Positions 1 to 6,625 of a stretch of 10,301 bases of DNA are shown here, in pieces; position 1 is the first letter of the stretch; every line of letters starts with the position of its first letter. This stretch comes from Bacteroides sp. Lineage in GTDB: Bacteria; Bacteroidota; Bacteroidia; Bacteroidales; Bacteroidaceae. The notes under the pieces are model-generated. The model ran no database searches and was not told the origin of the DNA. It worked only from the letters and a program-made list of their open reading frames with translations. The DNA lies in NCBI GenBank assembly GCA_019412865.1, contig DXOJ01000624.1, forward strand, positions 1-10,301. Direction: 5' to 3'. Made by a program: the position numbers and the translations under genes.

Positions 1-353
1 GATTTTTATTAACTATAAATCCGGTTAGTATGAATCTCACACAACTTACTCAATACCTAATAAAACAGCTTTATTAATGAGGATTCAAAGCTTACAGTCC
101 GCTATCATTACAATATAAATTATACAGGCCCCTTGTAGATTTAATTCATAGAAAAAACAGTGGCAACCAATATACGGTCACAAAATTTTCAATCTTGAAA
201 CTTCTGAATTCCTACTTATCAACATCGAAATTAAAAAAGGGTTATAACTGGGCTTTGTAATACCTTTGCCTTTATTAGTTGTACTGGCAAGAGTACTAGT
301 ATAACTTTTGTGAAGTTTTTCTTCTGAAACCTTTTCAAACGCTATTTAACAGT
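1..353. other. AT-rich gene-free stretch downstream of the sigma factor gene
   Basis: I find no supportable coding region, tRNA or convincing terminator here. The longest open stretch on the minus strand (about 178-345) has no ATG and no ribosome binding site. Short plus-strand open stretches also lack starts. A plus-strand TACCTTTG at 262-269 matches the Bacteroidetes -7 consensus TAnnTTTG but has no TTTG at the right upstream distance. The octamer palindrome GTTATAAC sits at 241-248. The stretch may be a spacer between the sigma gene and later genes outside the window, or decayed coding sequence. Confidence 0.5.
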
Positions 354-827
354 TTAATAGTTTATTTCCTGAAGTATAAACTTCCGAGCAGAAGAAATAC
401 GACTTCTTACAGTTCCAACAGGAATGTTCAGGATTTCACTTATCTCATCATATGAATACCCACTAGCATAATACATCACACTATCAATACAACGGGATTT
501 TTTAGCACACCGTTGTATTGTGGAAACCAAATCATCAAACAGTATTGAATGAGCTGTACAGTTAGAAATGGCACTTCCGTCTACCATATCAAGCCCTGTA
601 AAATGTATAAGGGAATTTCTATTGTATCTTATTATATAAGTATTCCTCATTATAATAAGGCACCACGGTTGAAGTGGTTTAGAACAATCAAATTTATCAC
701 GATTCACAAGTAGCTTATAAACTGTATCACCGGCTAAGTCTTCAGCATCTTGCATGGAACAGCAGAATTTTCTTGCCACCTTTAATATCCAAGGATATAT
801 TTCTGATAATTCCTTTTCAAAGTCCAT
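354..827 (-). CDS. ECF-type (sigma-70 family) RNA polymerase sigma factor
   Basis: This predicted 157-residue sigma factor would redirect host RNA polymerase to a specific set of promoters. Residues about 8-72 fit region 2: the DAEDLAGDTVYKLL stretch (27-40) is the usual ECF region 2.1-2.2 signature, and the PWCLIIMRNTYIIRYNR stretch (54-70) fits regions 2.3-2.4. Residues about 96-151 fit region 4, with a helix-turn-helix at YSYDEISEILNIPVGTVRSR (124-143). Two domains joined by a short linker, and this length, are typical of minimal ECF factors, although four of the cysteines (22, 23, 48, 56) fall in region 2. It starts 11 bases inside the upstream small gene and has a strong Shine-Dalgarno, so the two are probably co-expressed. 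No membrane anti-sigma gene is visible nearby. The family call is solid; its target promoters are unknown. Confidence 0.92.
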   Translation of the reverse strand: MDFEKELSEIYPWILKVARKFCCSMQDAEDLAGDTVYKLLVNRDKFDCSKPLQPWCLIIMRNTYIIRYNRNSLIHFTGLDMVDGSAISNCTAHSILFDDLVSTIQRCAKKSRCIDSVMYYASGYSYDEISEILNIPVGTVRSRISSARKFILQEINY

Positions 828-1104
828 TGTCAGCCCTCCTTATTAGGTGTATCTTCGGTTCGCCATTAATGCACCTTTCCACATATTTCCGGTGCATGAT
901 ACTTTGTTCGTGCATTTCCTTAGCAGAACGCTCGATTGAACTAATAAGAGTGCCTATATCGGGGGGCAATAAGGCAATCATTTTTTTTACCTCGGACACT
1001 TCTGCCGTTATCCGATTACACTTCGTCTCTAATGTACGTAATTCTGACAATAAAACATTGTATAAATGCCTATTTATACAATGGATGCTGTTTTTTCTAT
1101 TCAT
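817..1104 (-). CDS. Small predicted coiled-coil protein co-encoded with the sigma factor
   Basis: This 95-residue hypothetical protein is not one I recognise. From the ATG at 1102-1104 it is mostly helical, with heptad-like hydrophobic spacing over roughly residues 12-50 (segments LYNVLLSELRTLETKCNRI and VSEVKKMIALL) and a second helix around ISSIERSAKEMHEQS. No signal peptide or membrane segment is seen. Its TGA lies 11 bases inside the sigma factor gene, which suggests one transcript and translational coupling. A TTG start at 1140 would add 12 residues, but that extension runs through the hairpin and U-tract at 1105-1146, so I prefer the ATG. No ribosome binding site precedes this ATG; six T residues do. 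It could be a soluble regulator or partner of the sigma factor; that is inference from position only. Confidence 0.6.
   Translation of the reverse strand: MNRKNSIHCINRHLYNVLLSELRTLETKCNRITAEVSEVKKMIALLPPDIGTLISSIERSAKEMHEQSIMHRKYVERCINGEPKIHLIRRADNGL
834..841 (-). promoter_or_regulatory. Strong Shine-Dalgarno sequence of the sigma factor gene
   Basis: The minus strand reads AAGGAGGG here, six bases before the ATG at 825-827, and lies inside the end of the upstream coding sequence. This fixes the sigma factor start. The other genes in the window have weak or no such motif (for example AAAGG before the capsid gene and none before the genes at 8569 or 6420), so this site stands out. Confidence 0.8.
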
Positions 1105-1146
1105 AAAAAAGTCGTTTGTGATTCTAAAGGAGATGTACAAACGACT
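1105..1146 (-). terminator. Intrinsic terminator-like hairpin after the tape-measure block
   Basis: On the minus strand a perfect 10-base inverted repeat, AGTCGTTTGT / ACAAACGACT (arms 1137-1146 and 1110-1119), encloses a 17-base loop and is followed directly by T residues at 1105-1110. This is the form of a Rho-independent terminator, although the stem is only moderately GC-rich and the loop is long. It lies 65 bases beyond the stop of the 193-residue gene, where the structural operon could end. The next ATG (1102-1104) immediately follows the T-tract, so the element may instead attenuate expression of the small gene and the sigma factor. Confidence 0.6.
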
Positions 1147-1154
1147 GTATGAAA

Positions 1155-1186
1155 TAATTCGCTTTAATTAAAAATTAATCGAATTA
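1155..1186. repeat. AT-rich imperfect palindrome in the spacer before the sigma unit
   Basis: Arms TAATTCG (1155-1161) and CGAATTA (1180-1186) are perfect inverted repeats. Inside them TTAATT (1164-1169) and AATTAA (1173-1178) form a second perfect pair around a three-base centre, leaving a small asymmetric internal loop. This gives 13 paired positions in 32 bases. It could be an operator for a dimeric regulator, or an RNA hairpin ahead of the terminator-like element. No recognisable Bacteroidetes -33/-7 promoter pair was found around it. Confidence 0.5.
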
Positions 1187-1211
1187 CAGCATATATGTAA
1201 TACCAATATTA

Positions 1212-1793
1212 TCATGTGCTTCTTTTTCTGATCGATATTTCAACATCAGCTTGATGAACGATATTCGCATAGACAGCAGCATTAATTACGCGGGAATCAA
1301 TACTCATTTTAAAGAATGTCATTAGAAAAGCAATCTCTGCATCAAAAGAAGAACGAATTTGTTCAGGAGTAGCCTTACTTCCTTTATGTTCCTCACTGCG
1401 TCTCTCCTCATTCCGTTTTTGCTCAAAAATTGCAGAATGAAGTAAATAATCAAGCTTCGATATAACTTGCTCATCACTCATATCCCGGATATCTACATTT
1501 AGTTGGCCCAACACCTGACGAACATCATCATAAAAGCCAAGAGAAACAAGAGTCTGACATATACGAAGGCTCAATAGTTTGGCACGTTCCTTCACCATAT
1601 CCTCTTTGTCCATAATCATAGCCTGCATACCTGAAGGATTAACAATGCTTCTGTATTCGATAATTAATTTAGATGCCATCTCTTTAAGCATGCTTTCAGA
1701 CACAGATCCGCGACCCGAAAGCAAACAAGCATAGTTTCCACATGAAAGCTCAATGAAATCATTCAATGTTATCTGATTTAATCTTTCAATCAT
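1212..1793 (-). CDS. Hypothetical helical protein downstream of the tape measure
   Basis: This 193-residue protein is predicted to be almost entirely helical, with no signal peptide or membrane segment. The N-terminal half (about 1-120) has regular amphipathic helices. A highly charged linker follows (KRNEERRSEEHKGSK, 126-140), then a C-terminal helical segment (145-183) with the AEIAFLMTFFKMSID stretch. Its start lies two bases after the tape-measure stop (TAGCTATG), so it is almost certainly translated from the same transcript. It is the last gene before the hairpin at 1105-1146. In many siphophages this slot encodes a beta-rich distal tail protein, which this does not resemble. A tail assembly or tape-measure-interacting role is possible from position, but I assign no function. 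Confidence 0.8.
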   Translation of the reverse strand: MIERLNQITLNDFIELSCGNYACLLSGRGSVSESMLKEMASKLIIEYRSIVNPSGMQAMIMDKEDMVKERAKLLSLRICQTLVSLGFYDDVRQVLGQLNVDIRDMSDEQVISKLDYLLHSAIFEQKRNEERRSEEHKGSKATPEQIRSSFDAEIAFLMTFFKMSIDSRVINAAVYANIVHQADVEISIRKRST

Positions 1794-1795
1794 AG

Positions 1796-4700
1796 CTATT
1801 TCAGTTTAGACAACTTATACAGTTCAAAATCACGGTTAGACGCATCCTGACGCTGCATTTTAAGACTCTTCATCAAAAGGAGATTTGTTCTATCAACTCT
1901 TTTTTCTAATCGGGAATAATCATTGAAAACAATGGTGTCACCGGAAGAAGATGCAAAATATGTCGGTGAAAATGTAGGAAAGTCCCAATCCGGCATATCA
2001 AAATTAGAGATATCTACCTTATCAACATCAGGAAAGACTTGTGCACCTTTAGGAATATCAACTAAAGTTGGAGCATCAGGAGTAATCCATGCTTTTCCAG
2101 AATACATGATAACCTCATGTTTACCAGCATCACCAACTAAAGCGGTACCGCCAGGATGCCTATCATTACCTTTAGTACCGTCTGCATAGGAAGGAATAGG
2201 AGTTGCAAGAATAGTTGCAACCTGAATTGCTCCCATGGCACCAATAACAATAGATAAAGGAATATTCGGTAAAGCTTCAGTTATTGCCAGTGCAGTGGCT
2301 ATTCCAGCTTGAGCGACACTAGTCGCCTTTTCCCAAATGGCTTGTTTACGTGCCATTTCTTGTTTTTGTTTTTCTAGTTCAGCATTTTTTGCTTCTGTCA
2401 AAGATTTTGCAGCACGTTTACGCGCTTCTGCTTCTTCTTCGGAAATAGCACCTGACTCTGCCAGTTTATCAACCCGTTCAACATCTTTATCATATTTTTC
2501 ATCATTAGCATCCTGCTCTTCCTCTATCTTATCAATTTGAGCATCATAAAGTGTAGAAACAAGATTTCCAATAGTCCCTACAGCTTGTGATGCAGTTTGC
2601 AACCATTTTTTGAGATTCTTTTGGCGTTCTTTTAACGCTTTATCTTCAGCTTTAGTAATATTTTGAATAGCACTTATCTGTAATTCTGCCTCCTTTTTAG
2701 CGAGAGCAGCCTTCAAAACATACAACTGAGTAACAATCTTAGTACGTTCTTCAGCAGTAATATTCTCAACGGTTAATTCCAGTTCCAAAGCTTCAATCGC
2801 TGCTTCAGTAGTCTTATGTGCATATTCAAGTTGTAAATTGTATTCCTCTATCGCATATTGCTCTTCTGTTATTAGCTTGGATGCTAACTTCTTTTTAAGA
2901 GCAAGCATATCCATTACATACGCAGCGTCACGTATCTCTTGCTCATGGGCTGCATTTTCCGCAATCAATGCTACCTGATCAGAAGCATACTTTCCGTAAA
3001 TCTCTTGTTTTTTCCTAGCATATTTTTCATCTATCAATATTACATCTTCACCTGTTTTCTCTGCTGCATCAATTTCTGCTTCACGTTGCAATTCTAACTG
3101 GTGCAATTTCAAATCAAGTTCTTCCTGGGACCCCTTTTTTACAACAGCAAGAGCGTTCTCAACATCCTTCTTCTCACGATCAGAATTATACTTAATAGTA
3201 AACTCATCTAGCCTTTCCTGCATTTCCTTAGCTAAATTCTGACGTGTAGCAATTTCCTCTTTGCTATTACCCTTGACGGCAGCAATCTTCTTTGAGTAAG
3301 CAACACCAATTTTAGCAAGTTCTTTCTCCAGTCCCTCATCCATAAGAGCTAGTTCTGATTCCTGATAAGTTTCATGAATTTTCAGCTTCTCTTTGAGAGC
3401 TTTTTCCTGTTCACGTTTTTCTTTATCAGTAAGGACTGTTATACCTGAACCATTTTCGTCGTTACCCTTTGGACGGAACTTTTCTGCAATCACATCAAGT
3501 CCACGATTAAACTCATCGCTAGATGCTATTTTGAATAAGTTTTTAGAAAATTCCAACTGAGCCTTATCCGCTTTTTCTGCTTCCGATGTGTAATAGCCAA
3601 ACATTTTAGCAGCACCATTCTTTATCCAAGACATATCTTCAAACTCTGATGTTGCATATTGAGCACGAGTTTTCATCCGTTTTAAAGCTTCTCTCTCTTG
3701 GGCCGTTACTTCAATACGTTTATTTTTCATTTGAATAACAGCTTTTGTGTATGCTTGTTCCTCTGTATCACCAGCATCAATAAGCCTCTTATATTCTGCC
3801 TGAAAATCTTTTTCTACTTCCAATAACTTTTTGTTCGCATCTTTTTTTGCAAGTGTTCTAAAATTATAATCTATCTTTTCTATTTTTTCTTCAGGAGATT
3901 TCAAATCATTGGCGATACCTCTTATTTTATCAGCCATCCAATTAAGAAACTCCTTAGCAGGTCCCGTTGACTCGGAGAAAGAAAGCATAAACGCTTCCCA
4001 TGCTGAAGATAAGTTAGCAAGAGCTCCATGAACATTATCTCCCATCGTGTGAGCCATATCGCCCAATTCACGTTCTACACCAGTAATCTGTTCTCTAAGT
4101 GGTAATATTTTATCAACAGCGGTGAGAAAGGCATTAAAAGCGGCAACACTACGCTTATCAGTTAATTCAAGAGTAGTATTCAAGTCTACCCCTTTTTCTT
4201 TTAGCGATTTCAATCCTTCAACTAACTCAGGCAATGTTTTAACGGGCTTACCTAACGCCTTTGCCAGCTTTCCATTACTATCAGCTAAATTTAGAAAAAC
4301 ATTACGAGTAGCAGTAGCAGCCATTGAAGCATCAAAGCCGGCATCCGATAATTTACCCAACAAAGCCAAAGTATCTTCAATACTGAAATTAAAGGCTTTT
4401 GCAACCGGTCCAACAATTGGTAATGCAGTAGCGAGATATGAAAACGACAATGCGCTTTTGGTTGTTGCGACAGCCATCGCAGACACATATCTTTCAGTTT
4501 CTCTTGTATCAGCATTAAACATACGAAGAGAAGCACCTGCCAATGAAGCCGCATCTGCTAATTCTGCCCCGGTAGCTTGTGCAAATTTTAGAACGTGCTC
4601 TGTTGCATCTAATATTTCTTTTCGAGTAAAACCTAGTTTAGCAAGTTCTATTTGCAAATCCGTAGCTTCGGATGCAGTGTATTTCGTTGTAGCACCCAAA

Positions 4701-5704
4701 CGTTGAGCATCCGCAGTTAACTCCTTCACTTTATCAGAAGTGGTTCCTAATATTGCAGCAAGCCTACTATTAGCTAATTCAAATTTAACAATATCACCTA
4801 CTCCTTCACGCAGTTTTGTAAATAAAGCAACAACTCCACTAACAACAGCTTGTGCACCAATATATCCAGCTACCCACCCTTTTAAACCAGCACCAACTTT
4901 ACTTAACCCAGGAGCAAGCTCTGTATTAAGCATCCTACCGGCATTCCGGGCAATAACACCCATATTCTGCATGGATTTATTACCGTTCTGTATCTCAACC
5001 CATGCAGCCTTTACTTCTTCCCGGTATGCACCGATAGTCATTTTCTGTTGACTATATCGATCGGAATTTCGCTTTATGTAATCGGTATTGATTCCGATTG
5101 TAGAATTAAGACGGGCAAGTGTACGAATATAGTTTTCATCCGTATCTTTCAAAACATCAACAGCCTTTTGCAGCTGCTTATTCATTTCCTTTGCTTGTGA
5201 ACGGCTATGTACTTCCTGATTAGTCAAGATAATAGCAGTTCTGATAAGTTTTAAACGTTCTTCTTCAGATAGAACAGCTTTCTTACGAGTAGTATTACCG
5301 GCATTCTGCGCTTTTGTCAAGTTAGCTTCTGCTTTAGCAGCCTTTTCCAAGGACACAGCATTATCCGAGTTTGCTTTGGTTAGTTTCTTCAGTTCAGCAG
5401 CAGATAATTTCTCTACATTTAGCTTTTCCTCTATCTTCTTACTGACAGTTTGAGTTATTTCAGACTGTTTTCTAAGAGCTTCGGTTAATTCAGCAGATGC
5501 AGAACCAGCCGTTTTTGCTTGAGTATTATAAAGGTTACTCAACTTTTCAAGATCAGCAACACCTTCTACATTTAGTTTCAAACCTTTTGCTAATTCTTTG
5601 GCCGCATTAACATAATCAGCCCTCACACGCTCAATAGTATTATCAAGCTCCACCAATTTCTGCAAATCGCTCTCATCAACGAAATCTTTCAATTTTAAAT
5701 CCAT
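1796..5704 (-). CDS. Phage tail tape measure protein
   Basis: This 1302-residue protein would set tail length and be packed inside the tail tube, with a later role in DNA delivery. The first 250 residues are charged, helical and probably coiled coil. A hydrophobic, glycine- and alanine-rich segment follows (about 265-298). Residues about 310-540 match the tape measure core family (TP901 / PhageMin_Tail type), with stretches such as TTSDKVKELTADAQRLGATT and GFDASMAATATRNVFLNLAD. Residues 600-1125 are lysine/glutamate-rich coiled coil. A second hydrophobic segment spans about 1128-1170. The C-terminal segment 1171-1225 (PSYADGTKG, HPGGTALVGDAG, IPKGAQVFP) resembles the tape measure ends of Bacteroidales phages. 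At about 0.15 nm per residue the predicted tail is near 195 nm. The gene starts two bases after the 62-residue gene and ends two bases before the 193-residue gene. Confidence 0.93.
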   Translation of the reverse strand: MDLKLKDFVDESDLQKLVELDNTIERVRADYVNAAKELAKGLKLNVEGVADLEKLSNLYNTQAKTAGSASAELTEALRKQSEITQTVSKKIEEKLNVEKLSAAELKKLTKANSDNAVSLEKAAKAEANLTKAQNAGNTTRKKAVLSEEERLKLIRTAIILTNQEVHSRSQAKEMNKQLQKAVDVLKDTDENYIRTLARLNSTIGINTDYIKRNSDRYSQQKMTIGAYREEVKAAWVEIQNGNKSMQNMGVIARNAGRMLNTELAPGLSKVGAGLKGWVAGYIGAQAVVSGVVALFTKLREGVGDIVKFELANSRLAAILGTTSDKVKELTADAQRLGATTKYTASEATDLQIELAKLGFTRKEILDATEHVLKFAQATGAELADAASLAGASLRMFNADTRETERYVSAMAVATTKSALSFSYLATALPIVGPVAKAFNFSIEDTLALLGKLSDAGFDASMAATATRNVFLNLADSNGKLAKALGKPVKTLPELVEGLKSLKEKGVDLNTTLELTDKRSVAAFNAFLTAVDKILPLREQITGVERELGDMAHTMGDNVHGALANLSSAWEAFMLSFSESTGPAKEFLNWMADKIRGIANDLKSPEEKIEKIDYNFRTLAKKDANKKLLEVEKDFQAEYKRLIDAGDTEEQAYTKAVIQMKNKRIEVTAQEREALKRMKTRAQYATSEFEDMSWIKNGAAKMFGYYTSEAEKADKAQLEFSKNLFKIASSDEFNRGLDVIAEKFRPKGNDENGSGITVLTDKEKREQEKALKEKLKIHETYQESELALMDEGLEKELAKIGVAYSKKIAAVKGNSKEEIATRQNLAKEMQERLDEFTIKYNSDREKKDVENALAVVKKGSQEELDLKLHQLELQREAEIDAAEKTGEDVILIDEKYARKKQEIYGKYASDQVALIAENAAHEQEIRDAAYVMDMLALKKKLASKLITEEQYAIEEYNLQLEYAHKTTEAAIEALELELTVENITAEERTKIVTQLYVLKAALAKKEAELQISAIQNITKAEDKALKERQKNLKKWLQTASQAVGTIGNLVSTLYDAQIDKIEEEQDANDEKYDKDVERVDKLAESGAISEEEAEARKRAAKSLTEAKNAELEKQKQEMARKQAIWEKATSVAQAGIATALAITEALPNIPLSIVIGAMGAIQVATILATPIPSYADGTKGNDRHPGGTALVGDAGKHEVIMYSGKAWITPDAPTLVDIPKGAQVFPDVDKVDISNFDMPDWDFPTFSPTYFASSSGDTIVFNDYSRLEKRVDRTNLLLMKSLKMQRQDASNRDFELYKLSKLK

Positions 5705-5706
5705 AA

Positions 5707-5895
5707 TTACAGATAATGTCTATATTCAATAATCTTTCCTTTTATCTCAACTCCAAGTTTATCAAAAGCATAGGTACCATCTTCTTTCTGATAAACAACA
5801 TACATGCAACCATCCAAGACAGCTGCTTTCTTTGCAAGATCACTGATACGTTCCAGTTCACTCTGCATCTTTTTTATTTCGCAACTACAAGCCAT
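5707..5895 (-). CDS. Small hypothetical protein upstream of the tape measure
   Basis: This 62-residue protein is not recognised. It has an N-terminal Cys-Ser-Cys, a helical segment (about 6-27, EIKKMQSELERISDLAKKAA), then a predicted beta hairpin (MYVVYQKEDGTYAFDKLGV) and the end IIEYRHYL. No membrane segment is seen. It starts three bases after the stop of the 173-residue gene and ends two bases before the tape measure ATG. This tight spacing, with no competing frame, supports a real gene. In many siphophages, chaperones for tail assembly sit immediately before the tape measure gene, but nothing in this sequence shows that function. Confidence 0.75.
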   Translation of the reverse strand: MACSCEIKKMQSELERISDLAKKAAVLDGCMYVVYQKEDGTYAFDKLGVEIKGKIIEYRHYL

Positions 5896-5898
5896 TTT

Positions 5899-6420
5899 CT
5901 ACCGATATCCACATTCTGAAAAGAAACGTTCCATCCAGGGACGGAGATACATAATATTAAAGTACTCTTTAGCTGTATCACCAATGCCTAAAATCTGCTC
6001 ACCGTATTTCTTCTCAATAGAACTACCGTCCGTAAATCCTTTCGTTGAGAATCGAAGCCCGGAATCAATTCTATCGGCAGTTATGCTATCATAGAAAGTA
6101 CCAGTAATAAAGAGGTTAGGTACCTCAACCGGACGCGGTGGCAAATAAAGTATCTCACTTCTAAGAGGTGGAGTTATCCTCTCCTTCCATCGTTTATATT
6201 GTTCCGCACGGTTCTGCCAGGGACCGGGCTCGTTAAAATAGGTGTCAGTATCATAATCAGGATTCAATAGATGTTCGGTACCGTCCAAGCCGGAATATAA
6301 TTGTTCCTGAATACAATCAACGAGCACATTCTTATGTTCTTCCATACACCTAATACATTCCTCTTCAAACCCGGATGCAATGGAATGAATAACTCTATGT
6401 AATTCATCAAAATCTGCCAT
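5899..6420 (-). CDS. Putative tail/virion morphogenesis protein
   Basis: This 173-residue protein has an N-terminal helix (about 1-42), a proline-rich middle (NEPGPWQNRAEQYKRW, then LPPRPVEVP at 93-101) and a C-terminal part with the order FITGTFYDSIT, GLRFSTKGF, KKYGEQILGIGDTAKEY, YLRPWMERFF. The run of TG-x-x-x-x-SI, then a K-x-x-G-x-x-I-x-G stretch and a terminal R-P-W helix, loosely resembles gpG-like / HK97 gp10-like virion morphogenesis proteins. That match is by eye and weak. The ATG lies five bases after the U-tract of the hairpin at 6426-6466 with no Shine-Dalgarno. An in-frame stop lies upstream, so this ATG is the first possible start. It begins the tape-measure block. Confidence 0.7.
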   Translation of the reverse strand: MADFDELHRVIHSIASGFEEECIRCMEEHKNVLVDCIQEQLYSGLDGTEHLLNPDYDTDTYFNEPGPWQNRAEQYKRWKERITPPLRSEILYLPPRPVEVPNLFITGTFYDSITADRIDSGLRFSTKGFTDGSSIEKKYGEQILGIGDTAKEYFNIMYLRPWMERFFSECGYR

Positions 6421-6425
6421 ACAGT

Positions 6426-6466
6426 AAAAATATAACGGGCTGGGCTGTAATCACACCCCAGCCCGT
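6426..6466 (-). terminator. Intrinsic terminator-like hairpin inside the structural operon
   Basis: On the minus strand a perfect 10-base GC-rich inverted repeat, ACGGGCTGGG / CCCAGCCCGT (arms 6457-6466 and 6435-6444), encloses a 12-base loop and is followed by TATATTTTT (6426-6434). This is a strong Rho-independent terminator shape. It begins three bases after the stop codon of the 51-residue gene, and its T-tract ends five bases before the next ATG. Essential tail genes lie downstream, so it is probably partial, or overcome by read-through, antitermination or an undetected promoter. Confidence 0.78.
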
Positions 6467-6469
6467 CGG

Positions 6470-6625
6470 TTACTTAGTTATCGCATCGTACACTTCCGAG
6501 AGCTTCTTCTTACGGTCAGCTTCCTTCAGTTCCTGCCACACGACTTTAATGTGCGCATTAATAAACTCTTCCTTCGTCATGCCCTTCACAGCAACCTCGA
6601 CGAACGTAACATTATCTACCTTCAT
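6470..6625 (-). CDS. 51-residue small protein behind the tail tube gene
   Basis: This short gene encodes 51 residues: an N-terminal beta-like part (MKVDNVTFVEVAVKG) followed by a helical part (MTKEEFINAHIKVVW, then LKEADRKKKLSEVYDAITK). Its ATG overlaps the TGA of the tail tube gene as ATGA (6622-6625), the same junction used by the two preceding gene pairs, which strongly supports translation. It ends just before the hairpin at 6426-6466. By position, between tube and tape measure, it could be a reduced tail assembly chaperone, but it is much shorter than usual and I see no slippery heptamer for programmed frameshifting. Confidence 0.72.
   Translation of the reverse strand: MKVDNVTFVEVAVKGMTKEEFINAHIKVVWQELKEADRKKKLSEVYDAITK

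Noticed and set aside
262..269. Plus-strand TACCTTTG matching a Bacteroidetes -7 element
   Set aside because: No TTTG lies about 19-21 bases upstream and no plus-strand gene follows.
178..345. Minus-strand open stretch downstream of the sigma gene
   Set aside because: It has no start codon near its beginning and no family resemblance; it could be a relic but cannot be supported.
1105..1140. Upstream TTG start extending the small gene by 12 residues
   Set aside because: The extension is made of the terminator-like stem, loop and T-tract and has no ribosome binding site; the ATG at 1102-1104 is simpler.
773..1171. Plus-strand open frame opposite the small gene and the sigma start
   Set aside because: It is a shadow of two better supported minus-strand genes, has no coherent protein composition and crosses the hairpins.
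4122..4706. Plus-strand open frame of 194 codons
   Set aside because: It lies entirely opposite the conserved tape measure core, and its serine- and alanine-rich product is typical of antisense translation.
6426..6472. The GC-rich hairpin as a frameshift stimulator for the 51-residue gene
   Set aside because: No slippery heptamer lies before it, and the U-tract after the stem fits a terminator better.
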